Part shown: one piece after another, positions 23,159 to 34,008 of the stretch | Numbering within the stretch: the stretch's first letter is position 1 | Layout of the letters: every line of letters begins with the position of its first letter | Assembly (NCBI RefSeq): GCF_958979055.1 | Contig: NC_084889.1 | Coordinates: forward strand, 682,001-746,000 | Direction of reading: 5' to 3' | DNA from: Alnus glutinosa | Lineage: Eukaryota; Streptophyta; Magnoliopsida; Fagales; Betulaceae | DNA length: 64,000 nt | Program-made: the position numbers and the translations under genes | Notes under the pieces: generated by a model | What the model was told of the DNA's origin: nothing | The model's input: the letters and a program-made list of their open reading frames with translations, nothing else | Database searches by the model: none

Positions 23159-23610
23159 AGTTGAGGGGTTTGACCGGTTCAATTAAATAGATCGGATTAG
23201 TGTTAACCTATATAATTTTATACCCATGCATTGATACGACACAACTTAAATCCAACCGCAACATAAGGGTTGATAATTTTTTGACATAACTTGTGAACCT
23301 GGCATTTACCCAATACACAGGTTATGGTTGCAGGGTATGATCTGTTTAATTAAGTGAGTCGAGTTAGAGTTGACTTATTTATACCTATGACTTGACATAA
23401 ACCGAAGTCAAACACAACATAAGGGCTGACAATTTTTGACACGGCTTGTTGACTAGAGATAAATCCAAAACGAAATTACCAGGTTATGGTTGAGAGGTCT
23501 AACCCGTTTAATTAAATGAATCGGGTTAGGGTTAACCTATCAAGTCTAATACCTATGACCTGACACAAACCGAATATGACACACAAACATGAATTGACAT
23601 AATCAGGTCA
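23159..23610 (+). repeat. 162-bp degenerate tandem repeat, about 2.8 copies
   Basis: Units begin near 23159, 23319 and 23481; aggttatggttg recurs at 23319 and 23481. Each carries cgtttaattaa-type, gagtt/gggttag and cttgacataaac / gacacaaaccga blocks. The unit also contains gacaatttttgacacg, closely like the 5' end of the hAT element at 34381, suggesting a transposon-derived satellite. Confidence 0.65.
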
Positions 23611-24626
23611 AAAATAACCGAATGAACACCGTTCTCCCTTCAACAAAACTTTTAACTTTTTTTATTTTTCTTATTGCTTATTCTCCATATTTATTTATTT
23701 TCACAAAAGCATTATTAATGTGAACATTAAAGAAATGTCCACTAGATTACAAAGAGAGAGATAGAGATAGAGATAGAGAGAGCATTTGCTGATCATTTTC
23801 CATTCATTAACTGCTAATTAATATTTGAATTGAAAACTTAGAAAATTACATATAAAAATTAATGAAAGAAAATGGCCCTCAAAACTTGGCTTTTAGTGTC
23901 ATTTCATATTTTCATTTTTTAATAATTACAAAAATAATCTTCTTCTTCTTTTTGCCTTTTTTGCAAGTGAAAAAAACCCATGATGGCGGCCCGTGAGAGG
24001 AGTTTGTCTCCGCACACTTTACAGCCCGTCAGCCGATTAAATTTTTGAAAGAGCACACGCAAGCCTAATATTCCCTCCAGCTCATCAAACGACAAAGGCA
24101 CAAACACCAAGAAATCAGGACCGTTGGATGTTTTTCCAATTGCATAACGGGCATATATCATATGGTCCCACAAGACCACCAACCATTTGGGCCCCCCAAC
24201 CCTAAGCTGGCCCGGCACAAGTCGTTGATGTGAAGGGTTTGGATTGCGATTAAACAAATACTTGTGATTAACTTGTCATTAGCAATTGACCTACTTTAGA
24301 CCAATCATTTTTTTTTTCTTTTTCTTTTTCTTTTTTCTTTTTTTCTTTTTTCCCTCTCCCACAATGCCTAAAGAACCACCCCCCCCCCCCCCCCCCAAAA
24401 AAAAAAAAAGAAAAAAAAAAAAAAAGAGGGACACTTTTATGCTTTTGCCACTTCAACCAAGACAGATCAATGAGATAGAAATTACAAACCATTTTTAAGT
24501 AATGTTAGAAATTGAGAAATGATTAATTTTTATTATACAATTAAAAATTTGTGACCGTCATTTCAACGTCATACAATAATTATAGGGTAACATTACTCTT
24601 ATTCCAAAATGGGACGTTAGGATGAG

Positions 24627-24660
<34 letters not shown>

Positions 24661-25787
24661 TGGGGGAGGGTGGGGAAGAGAAATCGCCAAAAAAGAACTC
24701 GAGTCAACATTCAAGAATAATTGTTTGACAAAACTCCAACAAAAAAATTCAACAATTTTGACTAACAGACTACATTCCAAACAGTTTCTTAATTTTTTTT
24801 TTCTAATTTTAATTTAAAAAAATATTTTGATGTGATACGAAAGCGAGAAATATTTTTTTATGGTTCGGATGAAAGTATTTTATGCTGCGAAAAGTGTTTT
24901 TTGTTTAGAAAACGAAAACTCTGGAAGAGTATTCACATCCGGCTCAACAATTTTTTATTTATTTATTTATTTATTATATTTTAACTACTCATTTTTTCAA
25001 AACACATACATCTTATTACACTCTATTTTAGCTATCAACTTTTCCAATTTTATTTGTTTATTTTATTTTTTTAAAAGTACCTATATTTCAGAGTCTCCTA
25101 TATGTCTTATTAGGAGTCAAATTTTATTTTTTATTTTATTATTATTATTTTTTATCGCTTAATGAGCTACGCTTACCAAATATTTGGACTAAAGTAGCTA
25201 GCCGAATGCAGTCATATATTTACCCAAAGTTACATCTAGACAGTCTCCAATCTAAGACAAATTAATCCACCGTATCTTGACAAAAGCAAGCAAGGTTCCA
25301 GAGGAAATATAAGGTGGTGGTTTCACCATGTAGCTCAGCAAATCAATGTAAGCCATTCCTTTTTGTCACAAACGCTTTTCACGGTCCTTTAGATGCGTAC
25401 AAGTTCAAGCAGAATAAACGGTCACAATTAATGTTGAAGACGTCTTTTTCCAACAAAATTAGGAATTTGAAAGGATTATTGCCACAGCTGTTTGAGTCGA
25501 AGAAGAATAGTACAGTACTGTAACACATGTGTTGCTGCTCCCCCATGAACATTTTGCTTCATGCTCCAACCAAACTGAGACTGTAACAAAGAAAGGCATG
25601 AAACTTGAGATTGATTTCTAAAAGGGAAGTAGAATTTGAATATAGTGCGCTCCAACGTTCAAATGTAATTAGGACCCTCGTGAGCCATCAAACGGTTCAC
25701 AAATGTCCATGTGAATCTCTTTAAACTGATTTACCACCCCCCACCCCCCCTCAAAAAATGTTAAAAAGCTTTTTTTCTTTTCGTTCC
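23611..25787. other. Intergenic, low-complexity rich
   Basis: Contains a gagata/gaga repeat (23755-23780), a pyrimidine tract followed by a C run and A run (24305-24425) and a 30-plus T run (24628-24659). Open frames across these tracts are compositional artefacts. Upstream sequence of the LRR gene lies at the right end. Confidence 0.6.
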
Positions 25788-25795
25788 TATAAATA
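25788..25795 (+). promoter_or_regulatory. TATA box of the LRR gene
   Basis: tataaata about 300 bp upstream of the ATG at 26091. It would give a 5' UTR of about 270 bp. Confidence 0.55.
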
Positions 25796-26090
25796 AGAGG
25801 GACATTTGTTCAGAGTTTTGGCAGACCTCCAACCAAATTATAATTGTCAGTCACACTTTCTCAAGTTTTCTACCATCTTTTTCATCATTATACCTTTCTT
25901 TATACGTGAAGAAGAAATAGAGAACAAACTCAATGTCCTCTTCCCAACTATTTTCACTTTTTCCATCATAGAATATAAATTTTTTCACAGTCAGTGTCTC
26001 CTTGTCAGATCCCAAGTCCCCTCTGGAAAATTTCCATATATTTTTCAGCAAATTTCCTGATCTAAATCTAATCGAGACCCACCCTCCAAA

Positions 26091-27884
26091 ATGCAGAGCC
26101 TGAGATGGGTTTTCAATGTCTTGCTGATATTTTCATGCTTGAACGTGTTCTCGGAGTCCCTACCTCAAACAACCTCAGAAACCCCAGTTTGCTCAGAAGC
26201 AGATAGAGCTGCTCTGCTCAGCTTCAAAGCCAGAATCTTGAAGGACACCACTGACATTCTCTCCTCGTGGACAGGAAGCGACTGCTGTGATGGAGGCTGG
26301 GAGGGCGTAGAGTGTAATCCAGCCACAGGGAGGGTTACTACTTTGCAGTTGCAGAGGCCAGATAGGGACGCTAGCATTTACATGAAGGGCACTCTCTCCC
26401 CTTCTCTCGGCAGTTTACGCTTCTTGGAGGTAATGGTTATAAGTGGAATGAAACATATTAAAGGTCCGATTCCTGAGAGCTTCTCAAATCTAACCCATCT
26501 CATCCAACTGATCCTAGAGGATAATTCCCTTGAAGGGAACATTCCTTCAGGTTTAGGTCATTTGTCCTTACTCCAGGGCCTCTCGCTTAGTGGGAACCAT
26601 TTGAGGGGGCAGATTCCTTCAAGCCTAGGGAATCTCAGGAATCTTCAACTCATAAATTTAGCAAAAAATTTCCTAAGTGGTCCAATCCCACCCACTTTCA
26701 AAAACTTCCATGCTCTGCTGTCTTTGGACCTTAGCTTCAATATGTTGTCTGGGCTACTCCCAGATTCTCTCGGGCAATTCAAAAACCTGACCTTGATCGA
26801 CATCTCCAATAACCAATTATCAGGGCAGATGCCCATTTCCTTGTTCAACTTGGCCAATCTATTGGACTTGTCTTTGAGCAATAACCAACTCACAGGCAAA
26901 ATCCCAGACCAGATAGGGGAGCTAAAATCCCTTACCACTCTTCAGTTGAGTGCTAATCGGTTCACGGGTCATATTCCAGGATCCATTTCAGGATTGCAGA
27001 AGCTTTGGAGCCTCAATTTATCTCGAAATGGACTGTCGGATCCCTTGCCAGATACCCTTGGCAGGGGCATACATTCTTTGTTGTCTATAGACCTGTCTTA
27101 CAACAACCTCAGTTTAGGAACGGTTCCTGATTGGATCAGAAGCAGACAACTTCGAGCTGTCCATCTGGCTGGCTGCAAACTGAGAGGAACCCTTCCAAGC
27201 TTCCCAAAACCTGATTCCCTCAACTCCATTGACCTATCTGACAACTATTTCACGGGCGGTTTTTCTAATTTCTTTGCAAATTTGTCTAGTTTGGAAAAAG
27301 TCAAGCTCTCCAACAACCAATTGAAGGCAGATCTTTCAGAAATCAGATTGCACGAGGGGCTCTCTTCTATCGATCTTCACTCAAATCAACTTACCGGGTC
27401 TCTCTCAAGGGTCTTAAATAACAAAACAAGCAGCTTTTTGGAGGCTATAGATGTGTCAGGCAATCAGATTACAGGCGGCATTCCTGAATTTAGCGAAGGC
27501 TTGAGCTTGAAAGTGCTCAATTTAGCAAGCAACAGGATTGCGAGCCTCATCCCCAGTTCAATTTCAAACCTGATTGAACTTGAAAGGTTGGATGTTTCGA
27601 GGAACCAAATTACAGGCACCATTCCTACAGGTTTAGGCCTACTGCTAAAACTTCAATGGCTTGATCTGTCGATCAATGGGCTAACAGGAAGAATCCCAAA
27701 TAGCTTATTGGGGATTGAAGATCTAAGGCATGCAAATTTCAGAGCAAACAGACTCTGTGGAGAGATACCGCAAGGTAGGCCATATAATATCTTCCCTGCA
27801 GGCGCTTACGCCCACAATCAGTGCTTATGTGGCAAACCCCTGCCACCTTGTAGGAAAACGAAACAAGGGAATATGGGCCAGTAA
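26091..27884 (+). CDS. Secreted leucine-rich repeat protein (At2g26380/At1g33600/DRT100-like), 597 aa
   Basis: Intronless gene. Residues 1-23 are a hydrophobic signal peptide (VFNVLLIFSCLNVF). The LRRNT cap follows (CSEADRAALLSFKARIL, with paired cysteines CC and ECNP). Then come many plant-type 24-residue LRRs (LxxLxxLxLSxNxLxGxIP) from about residue 105 to 560, e.g. LQGLSLSGNHLRGQIPSSLG. A C-terminal cap has CLCGKPLPPC. There is no transmembrane segment or kinase domain, so it is probably an apoplastic or wall-associated LRR protein rather than a receptor kinase. Relatives include FLOR1-like and DRT100-like proteins, proposed to act in protein-protein recognition; the partner is unknown. 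The frame is complete and the start is the first ATG after the TATA box. Confidence 0.93.
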   Translation: MQSLRWVFNVLLIFSCLNVFSESLPQTTSETPVCSEADRAALLSFKARILKDTTDILSSWTGSDCCDGGWEGVECNPATGRVTTLQLQRPDRDASIYMKGTLSPSLGSLRFLEVMVISGMKHIKGPIPESFSNLTHLIQLILEDNSLEGNIPSGLGHLSLLQGLSLSGNHLRGQIPSSLGNLRNLQLINLAKNFLSGPIPPTFKNFHALLSLDLSFNMLSGLLPDSLGQFKNLTLIDISNNQLSGQMPISLFNLANLLDLSLSNNQLTGKIPDQIGELKSLTTLQLSANRFTGHIPGSISGLQKLWSLNLSRNGLSDPLPDTLGRGIHSLLSIDLSYNNLSLGTVPDWIRSRQLRAVHLAGCKLRGTLPSFPKPDSLNSIDLSDNYFTGGFSNFFANLSSLEKVKLSNNQLKADLSEIRLHEGLSSIDLHSNQLTGSLSRVLNNKTSSFLEAIDVSGNQITGGIPEFSEGLSLKVLNLASNRIASLIPSSISNLIELERLDVSRNQITGTIPTGLGLLLKLQWLDLSINGLTGRIPNSLLGIEDLRHANFRANRLCGEIPQGRPYNIFPAGAYAHNQCLCGKPLPPCRKTKQGNMGQ

Positions 27885-28475
27885 GATGCTGACTCGGTTG
27901 TTCAAATGAGCTATGCTCATGACATATGAGCATTATCATAAAGGAGAAGAGATAGGTTCTGCATTCTGCAACACTTAGTGTATTTATTCTAGCATTCATC
28001 ATCTTCCTACAGTTCATTATCACTATTACTTAATGGAAATAATGATTTTATTATCAGTTACTCTTCCCTCTATCTCGAAATCGATAAGTTTTCCTTTTTC
28101 ATTATCTTTAAATATATAGGCTTTCCCACAAGTAAAAATTTTGCACATCTTAATGTGATCCATACTCAATAAGAGTTACAAGTATTCCACGAGCATTAAT
28201 GTTTTGCTCATTGTAACTAGCCAATTGACAAATCAAATAAGAACGAGCTATCAGAACTACCAAGTCATAACATGGAAATGATTTGAGCCAAATGCTTAAC
28301 AAGTTTAGGAATTAACATTCTAAGAAGAAATACACATGATGCCCCAAAACCAAGAAACCATATTGCCCTTCAGAAAATTTCTGACATCTATGCCTGAAAC
28401 CACTAAACTAAACCAGATCCAAAATTTACAAGAGACAAGAAAATAACTATCAGACATGAAAATAAGGAATCTGTT
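27885..28475. other. Convergent gap between LRR and HMGB genes
   Basis: Holds the 3' UTRs of the LRR gene (+) and the HMGB gene (-). No further gene seen. Confidence 0.6.
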
Positions 28476-29858
28476 CTACTCTCCATCAGATGCTACTTCC
28501 TCTTCAACTTCCTTCTCTTCCACCACTTCCGCTTCCTTGCCTTCCACTTCCACTTCCTTGTCTTCCACTTCCACTTCCACTTCCTTGACATCCACTTCCT
28601 TCTCTGAACCTCCATCACCCTGAATAAGAACAAAGAAGCAATAAACTTTCAGAACAAAACCAACACAAATCTGAGAACAGCAAGTAAAAGAAACAACGTT
28701 TGCTTACGTCTTCATCTTCAGCATTGTCAGTCTGCAAGGCCTTGTCATACTCTGCCTTGAGCTCGGAAGCTTTATCCACGTACACTTTCTTCTCCTACAA
28801 ACCAATTAATGCCCAAAGGATCAGAATGACACAACCCATCTAGCCCAACAATCAACTTTGAAGAGACAGCGAGAGTAATTCAGAACTCACTTCATCACTC
28901 AAGGATTTCCACTTCTCACCACCCTCCTTTGCGACCTAAGTTTCATGGTCCAACACAAATTAAGAAACTGACCTAGCATTAAACACCAAATGAAATTAAA
29001 TAATACACCAAAGATTTGTACCGTTTTGACATCCTTGTTCCCGGGATGCGCTTCCTTATACTCCTTTCTAAAGTCATCCCTGAAACGCACGTAAGAAACA
29101 TCCTCTCAACATACGCATCACACAAAGCATTAAAACACAACAAAAAGTAGGACCAAGTATGGAAGGTAGCGAGAGGGGGAGGCCGTACATGAAGATAAAG
29201 AAGGCAGTGGGAGGACGCTTGCGTTTGTTGGGATCCTTGCCCTTCTTCCCGGTTTTTGCTTTCTTGGCTTTTGGCTCTGTCGCACTTGATTTCTTCCTGC
29301 AAAAAACAAAAAAAAAAAAAAACAAATAAACAAAAACCGTTAATTCCCCAAACCACATCAGCGCATACACGTACACGCGAACAGATCAATTACCTCTCTG
29401 CAGGCTTCTTGGGCTCGGAGGACATCTCCTCAACCTGGGCTTCTGAGCCGGAGAATAAAGAAAATTAGTATAAAGATCACATGAAGATTGGTTCCTTGCC
29501 ATTTAGAGAGAATAAAGATGAATTTGAGACCTACCGAGATTCAATCTGATCTTAGCATCGAGGGTGCAGCTGTGCATGCTGATGAGTACCACCGGCACAT
29601 CCTTTTTGCACTCTTCACTGCGTATACCCAATACCCAAATCATATCTTCATCAATCAATACAATTTAACACATCCAAGGGCAGTAATGTAACATAGAGAA
29701 CCATGTAACGAAAACAGATCTAGAGAGAGAGAGAGAGAGAGAGAGAACCATCGGGCAAAAGCGCTGCCATCCTTGGCTCGAAGGAGAGAAGCAGAGGCAG
29801 CCTGGGCATCGGACGACGCCTCCACTCTCTTCCTCCCCTTTACTCCACCACCCGCCAT
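28476..29858 (-). CDS. HMG-box protein, HMGB6/HMGB7-like, 227 aa
   Basis: Eight coding exons on the minus strand: 29858-29749, 29617-29535, 29442-29394, 29296-29189, 29079-29022, 28935-28891, 28794-28708, 28619-28476 (stop TAG). They sum to 684 nt with consistent phases. The N-terminus MAGGGVKGRKRVEASSDAQ is followed by a cysteine/histidine cluster CEECKKDV...HSCTLDAKI. A basic stretch (EPKAKKAKTGKKGKDPNKRK) leads into one HMG box from PPTAFFIFMDDFRKEY through KWKSLSDEEKKVYVDKASEL. The tail is acidic and strongly repetitive in Glu/Val. HMGB proteins bend and bind DNA without strong sequence preference and act as chromatin architectural factors in the nucleus. The start is the first ATG; exon 1 precedes a GA microsatellite in intron 1. 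HMGB6 versus HMGB7 cannot be decided from here. Confidence 0.93.
28510..28612 (-). repeat. Hexanucleotide coding repeat in the HMGB tail
   Basis: On the plus strand ccactt-type units recur (tccacttccacttcc), encoding alternating Glu-Val in the acidic tail. The tract could change length by slippage without shifting the frame. Confidence 0.8.
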
Positions 29859-30229
29859 TTCGCCTTCTTTGAATTTCTCTCACAAACACTACCGCACTCT
29901 GGGAGTCAGTGGGAGATATAAATGCAGAGCCTCGCGAAAGAGGGAAATTTGCCAAATCCTTTTTGTATTTTCCCGGGGCGTCTTTTGGCTTCGCGCCTTC
30001 TTTCCTTTCTTTTCTTTTCATTTTCATTCTCGCGCGCTCGCTTCCATTCCAACCCGGCCCGCAACCCGACTCGTTTTATTGGATAGAAATTCCTAATTGG
30101 ACTTGTTTTACGTGTTTTTATTTAGGTACTAGGTAGTTTAACGTGAGTGCAAATTGTGTTAGATTGTAGCTACTTTGTGTCCGTCCATAATTAGTAAAAA
30201 TAATTAAACAAAAAATACGATTTATCAAT
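29859..30229. other. Upstream region of the HMGB gene
   Basis: GC-richer near the gene (cgcgcgctcgc at about 30031) then AT-rich; probable promoter and 5' UTR of HMGB. The open frame on the plus strand at 29773-30096 is antisense to HMGB exon 1 and shows no family features. Confidence 0.5.
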
Positions 30230-30412
30230 GAGAAATGATCCATACACTCATTTCTCACAACAACCCCACAACAAGCTGATGTGACTAGTAATATTTTATT
30301 ATTTTTTTACAAAAAGAAAACAAAAGAAAACAAAAAAAAATAATAAAATATTACAAGCCACATCAGCTTGTTGTGGGGCTGTTGTGAGAAATGAGTGTAG
30401 TGATCATTTCTC
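30230..30412. mobile_element. Mutator-type MITE with 9-bp target-site duplication
   Basis: Long terminal inverted repeats: gagaaatgatc on the left, gatcatttctc on the right, extending inward about 60 bp per arm (cacaacaagctgatgtg pairs with cacatcagcttgttgtg). The interior is AT-rich with no coding capacity. The exact 9-mer tttatcaat flanks both ends (30221-30229 and 30413-30421), the target duplication length of Mutator-like transposons. Length 183 bp. Confidence 0.9.
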
Positions 30413-30421
30413 TTTATCAAT

Positions 30422-31942
30422 TGTTCTTAATTATTTAAAAAATTATAAATTGTGACATTAATTTGTAAATGAGTTTGTCCTTCAAGCATTTTCTTAAAAA
30501 AACAAAAACAAAAACTATGAAGCATTATAAGTGATTTGCCAAATTTCAATAAATCTCACAAAATCGATTGTAATTACTCTATCAGTAAGTAATAGTCTTA
30601 CGTACCTATGCCTTAAACCAATATGCCATGATTTACCATTATAAATATGGTTATAAGCCATGAGAGTGTTGCCTGACTACCATAATATAAATAAACAGGT
30701 GGCATAGGTTTAGGTTAAATATAAATTTTTTCAAAATATATATATATATATTAACCATTATGCTTATTTGCTACAAGAAGCCAAAGCTATAAACTTTGCT
30801 GCCATGGTAGAATATGTAATAAGGGTTTGTTTCTTATAACCTCCCAATAAATAGCTTGTAATACAATGAACATAAATTAGGGTTAATAGTGCCTTAATTA
30901 CAACTTAAGGATGCCATGGTTGGTTCTCAATGTTTAAAGTGTGAGATCTTATACTTTTTAATAATTTCATGTTTGGCTGAACATTTGACTTTGGATTCGA
31001 ACGATTGGTGCAAAATGTTCGAAGTTTCATTCAAATGCTCGAAGTTGGATTCAAACGTTCAAAGTTGCAATAAGATATTTTTTTAAAAGTTGAACACCTC
31101 AACCATTCTCATCCCTTTAACTCGCCTATAAGAAGAACCTTACACCCCTTGGTCTTCGTTTTCGCCCTTTTGCAATCCACAAACCATAGGAGAGAGAGAA
31201 AGGAAGGAGAATCTCGATGTTGTTTCAAATTGAATTAATACCTTACTCTAATCTTGTATCTATTATCCTTTCAAACATGTTTCTTATGAGTTTCCCTTAT
31301 GTATTAGCATTATAGCATTAGTTTAAGTTTGTGCTAGGATTTTTTTATTATGAGATTAGTGATAAGTTAACGATTTTATTAATCATGGATGAACTTTTCT
31401 TTGCATGAATGACCTATCCATGTTCATCTATTTAGGCCATTTTCGCATTTCTTAAATGATGAGTGGCACAAGTTGCGTTGTCCTGGAAAACCCTTGTGAG
31501 CTCAATCATGAGGTCATACCAAAGTTAATGGAGTTGGAACTTTCCTAAGTGAGTGTTATTCGACTGATAGCGCACATGTGTTGAAGTGTGGTTGACGTGC
31601 AATCATACGTGTCATGTCATAATGATGTCGATGGGTGTAACATTGTGCACATCACATAACATAACATCTATTCATTGAGCTCATAATCATGGCACGTGCA
31701 AGTTTAATGAAAATCATAACTTCAAACACTAGGCTCATAATCATTGTATACTTTCACAAATCACAGCACATGTCTTAAAATATGAAGGGAAAAAGTGTAA
31801 CTTTAAAAGATTTTGAAATACAACAAGTTTATAGAAAATTCCATAACCTTATTTCAAAATGAGTAGTTAAGTAAAAAAGGTTCTTATGTCTTACATTTTT
31901 ACAAAATGTGTTTACTTACATTACGGTGCCTCAGGGTCTAGC
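30422..31942. other. Intergenic spacer, possible old LTR sequence
   Basis: AT-rich. At 31128-31200 a TATA-like cctataagaag followed by a pyrimidine stretch resembles an LTR or promoter, and 30990-31070 has diverged short repeats (ttcgaag / ttcaaagttg). No coding remnant recognised, so assignment to a retroelement is a guess. Confidence 0.35.
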
Positions 31943-33712
31943 CCTACTAGCTCAAGGACCCAACTTCTAAAACAGAAAATTATCTCTATTGCTAACTTAA
32001 GATCGTGAGACATTGTTTGAAACAAGAACATGGCGCATAGTAGTCTACTGCAACAAACCGAAAAACATCTTCCTTCATGCATGGATATGGACTTAAAGAA
32101 CAACCAATCAAACATACCAAAAGCAACTCACTCTCTCTTTTACGTCAACATCAGTATGCAAAACAATCATCTATGAACCACCTAAGTGTGTAAGCATGCT
32201 TCAACATCCTATTGAAAAACTGTAAAACTTTCTAAAGAAAAGTGCATTCGATTGTCCATTACATGATTCAAACGACCTCCATTATGCGCACAGCTTCAGG
32301 TATCCACGATACAAAACTTTCTACCCAATCATATGGTGAAATCAACAAATTTCTTCTGCAAATATGACATCAAAGATGGATTGAACTGCAAGGAAAATAA
32401 GACAATCAAATGATAAATGTACTATAATCAGCAACTATTTATGAGAGATAGAACCAAAACCACTATAAATAAACTACAAAACTTTGTAAAGTAAAAGAAA
32501 TAACTATTTCCTTGAGCCAATGTCTTCTTTAACCATACGAAAATTTCCCGCGAATCGATGTCAACAACACAGCAACCCAGTTGCCAAAAACCAGTATTTC
32601 CTTTTTCTTATGTGTTATCCACATTTTTCTTTGATTTAATTGACATTTTATCGTTTGTCCTTTGCATACCTTCCTCTTTGGGGATGTCAGGCTGATGAAC
32701 CAAGAGTTGTTGGATAGCACATAGGTCACTGGCATTGCAATGTAAATAATCCAAGATTCATGTCTAAGTCAAATACCAGTAGAATGCATGTGGAATTTGG
32801 AACTAAAAATGAGTCATTATACATGCTAACATCAAAACATTGACCAAAATTGTAAAAATAGTTCACAAAAATATATGACAAATCTAATTATCTAGATCAT
32901 TTGACATATGATTGGGGAGAACTCAGCAAAATACCCAAATAATTAACTTCAGAGTGATGAACCAGTTTAGACTTGAATTAGGTCTGTAGAACCTTAGTTT
33001 GTACACAAATGAAAACACATGAATTATATTCAAAACAACTTTTTTTTAAAGGTAAGTGTTGGTAGTGCCGAAACCACTGATTTTTGAATAAGGTACCTGT
33101 CAAACAACAATCAGGTAAGTCATTATTAATCTAAATTAATTGACTTGACCCCACAACAAAATTTGATCATGAGGTTGAATCATTATCTAGTAGCAATACA
33201 TGAACGACCAACTAGCTATTTTTTCTCTTATTGTATTTAAAGGGCTAAGATTATTAACAAATTCAAAGACAAATTTATGTGACACCATGCATGGTTTACA
33301 CTAGTTTTATGTATTCTAAAATTATCATGCTAACTCAATCGGTTAAGCACTCCTAATACCTCATTTGATATCTTGAGAATAGCTCCTACTATAAATTTTT
33401 TTATGGTTCTAGAGAACATATAACACAAAGCATAAAGGGCATATTCTAGAGTTACAAACATAGAAAAGTTCGTACTCTGAATGGTGCATGTCATAAAGAA
33501 CCACAAGCCCATCTAAGCAATCAGTCAAAATGGGTTTTATGCCAATTCGTTGCTGCAGTTGTTTCACACTCGACTTACCAGAACCGCCTTTAATTTGCTG
33601 TCTGCTATCTCCATGAATCTTCTCGATTAACAAAAACAGTTATATGAAACTCTTCCCTTAAACAAACCATAAAATTTAGTGAGTTACAATAAAGGGAAAA
33701 CTAAGATCCTCC
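31943..33712 (-). pseudogene. Inverted partial copy of the At5g43822-like gene
   Basis: Minus-strand copy of 41903-43524, covering exons 3-6, their introns and the 3' flank, at high identity (e.g. gaagattcatggagatag, ctgcagcaacgaattggc). It lacks exons 1-2. One extra base near 33635 (tgtttttgttaatcgag versus tgttttgtcaattgag) shifts the exon 3 frame. The copy has about 200 bp more than the functional gene in the intron between exons 3 and 4 (about 33100-33310), either an insertion here or a deletion there. Introns are retained, so it arose by DNA duplication, not retroposition. Confidence 0.9.
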
Positions 33713-34008
33713 CTTGTCGCATTTACAACAACTAAAAAAAATAGTGTAGCCACATGTTGCATTTTGAATGGTACCACATGGCGCTGACGTGGATTTTTGT
33801 CATTTTTTTTATGAAAAAATGGACGAATGTACTATTTCCATATTTTTCCATATCACAAGTACTACCTATGATAAAAATAAAAACTCAGTGAGCAAAAAAT
33901 AAAGTTTTTAAACCACGTTGGGCAATTTTGTATTTAACCCTAATTAATACCTTATTGTTGAAAGCCACTCCTGGATGGATCCTCTTTCTTTTTTATTATT
34001 ATTTTTTT
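33713..34008. other. Spacer between pseudogene copy and LINE
   Basis: Short AT-rich stretch beyond the breakpoint of the inverted copy; the T-rich end at 33985-34012 is the poly-A tail of the LINE. No gene. Confidence 0.5.

Noticed and set aside
23159-23610. CRISPR-like array
   Set aside because: Repeats are long, diverged and contiguous without spacers, and the DNA is plant nuclear.
24286-24498. Open frames on both strands through the T/C/A runs at 24.3-24.5 kb
   Set aside because: They consist of homopolymer residues from low-complexity DNA; no family features.
29773-30096. 107-codon plus-strand frame over the HMGB start
   Set aside because: Antisense to HMGB exon 1 and its promoter; no recognisable domain.
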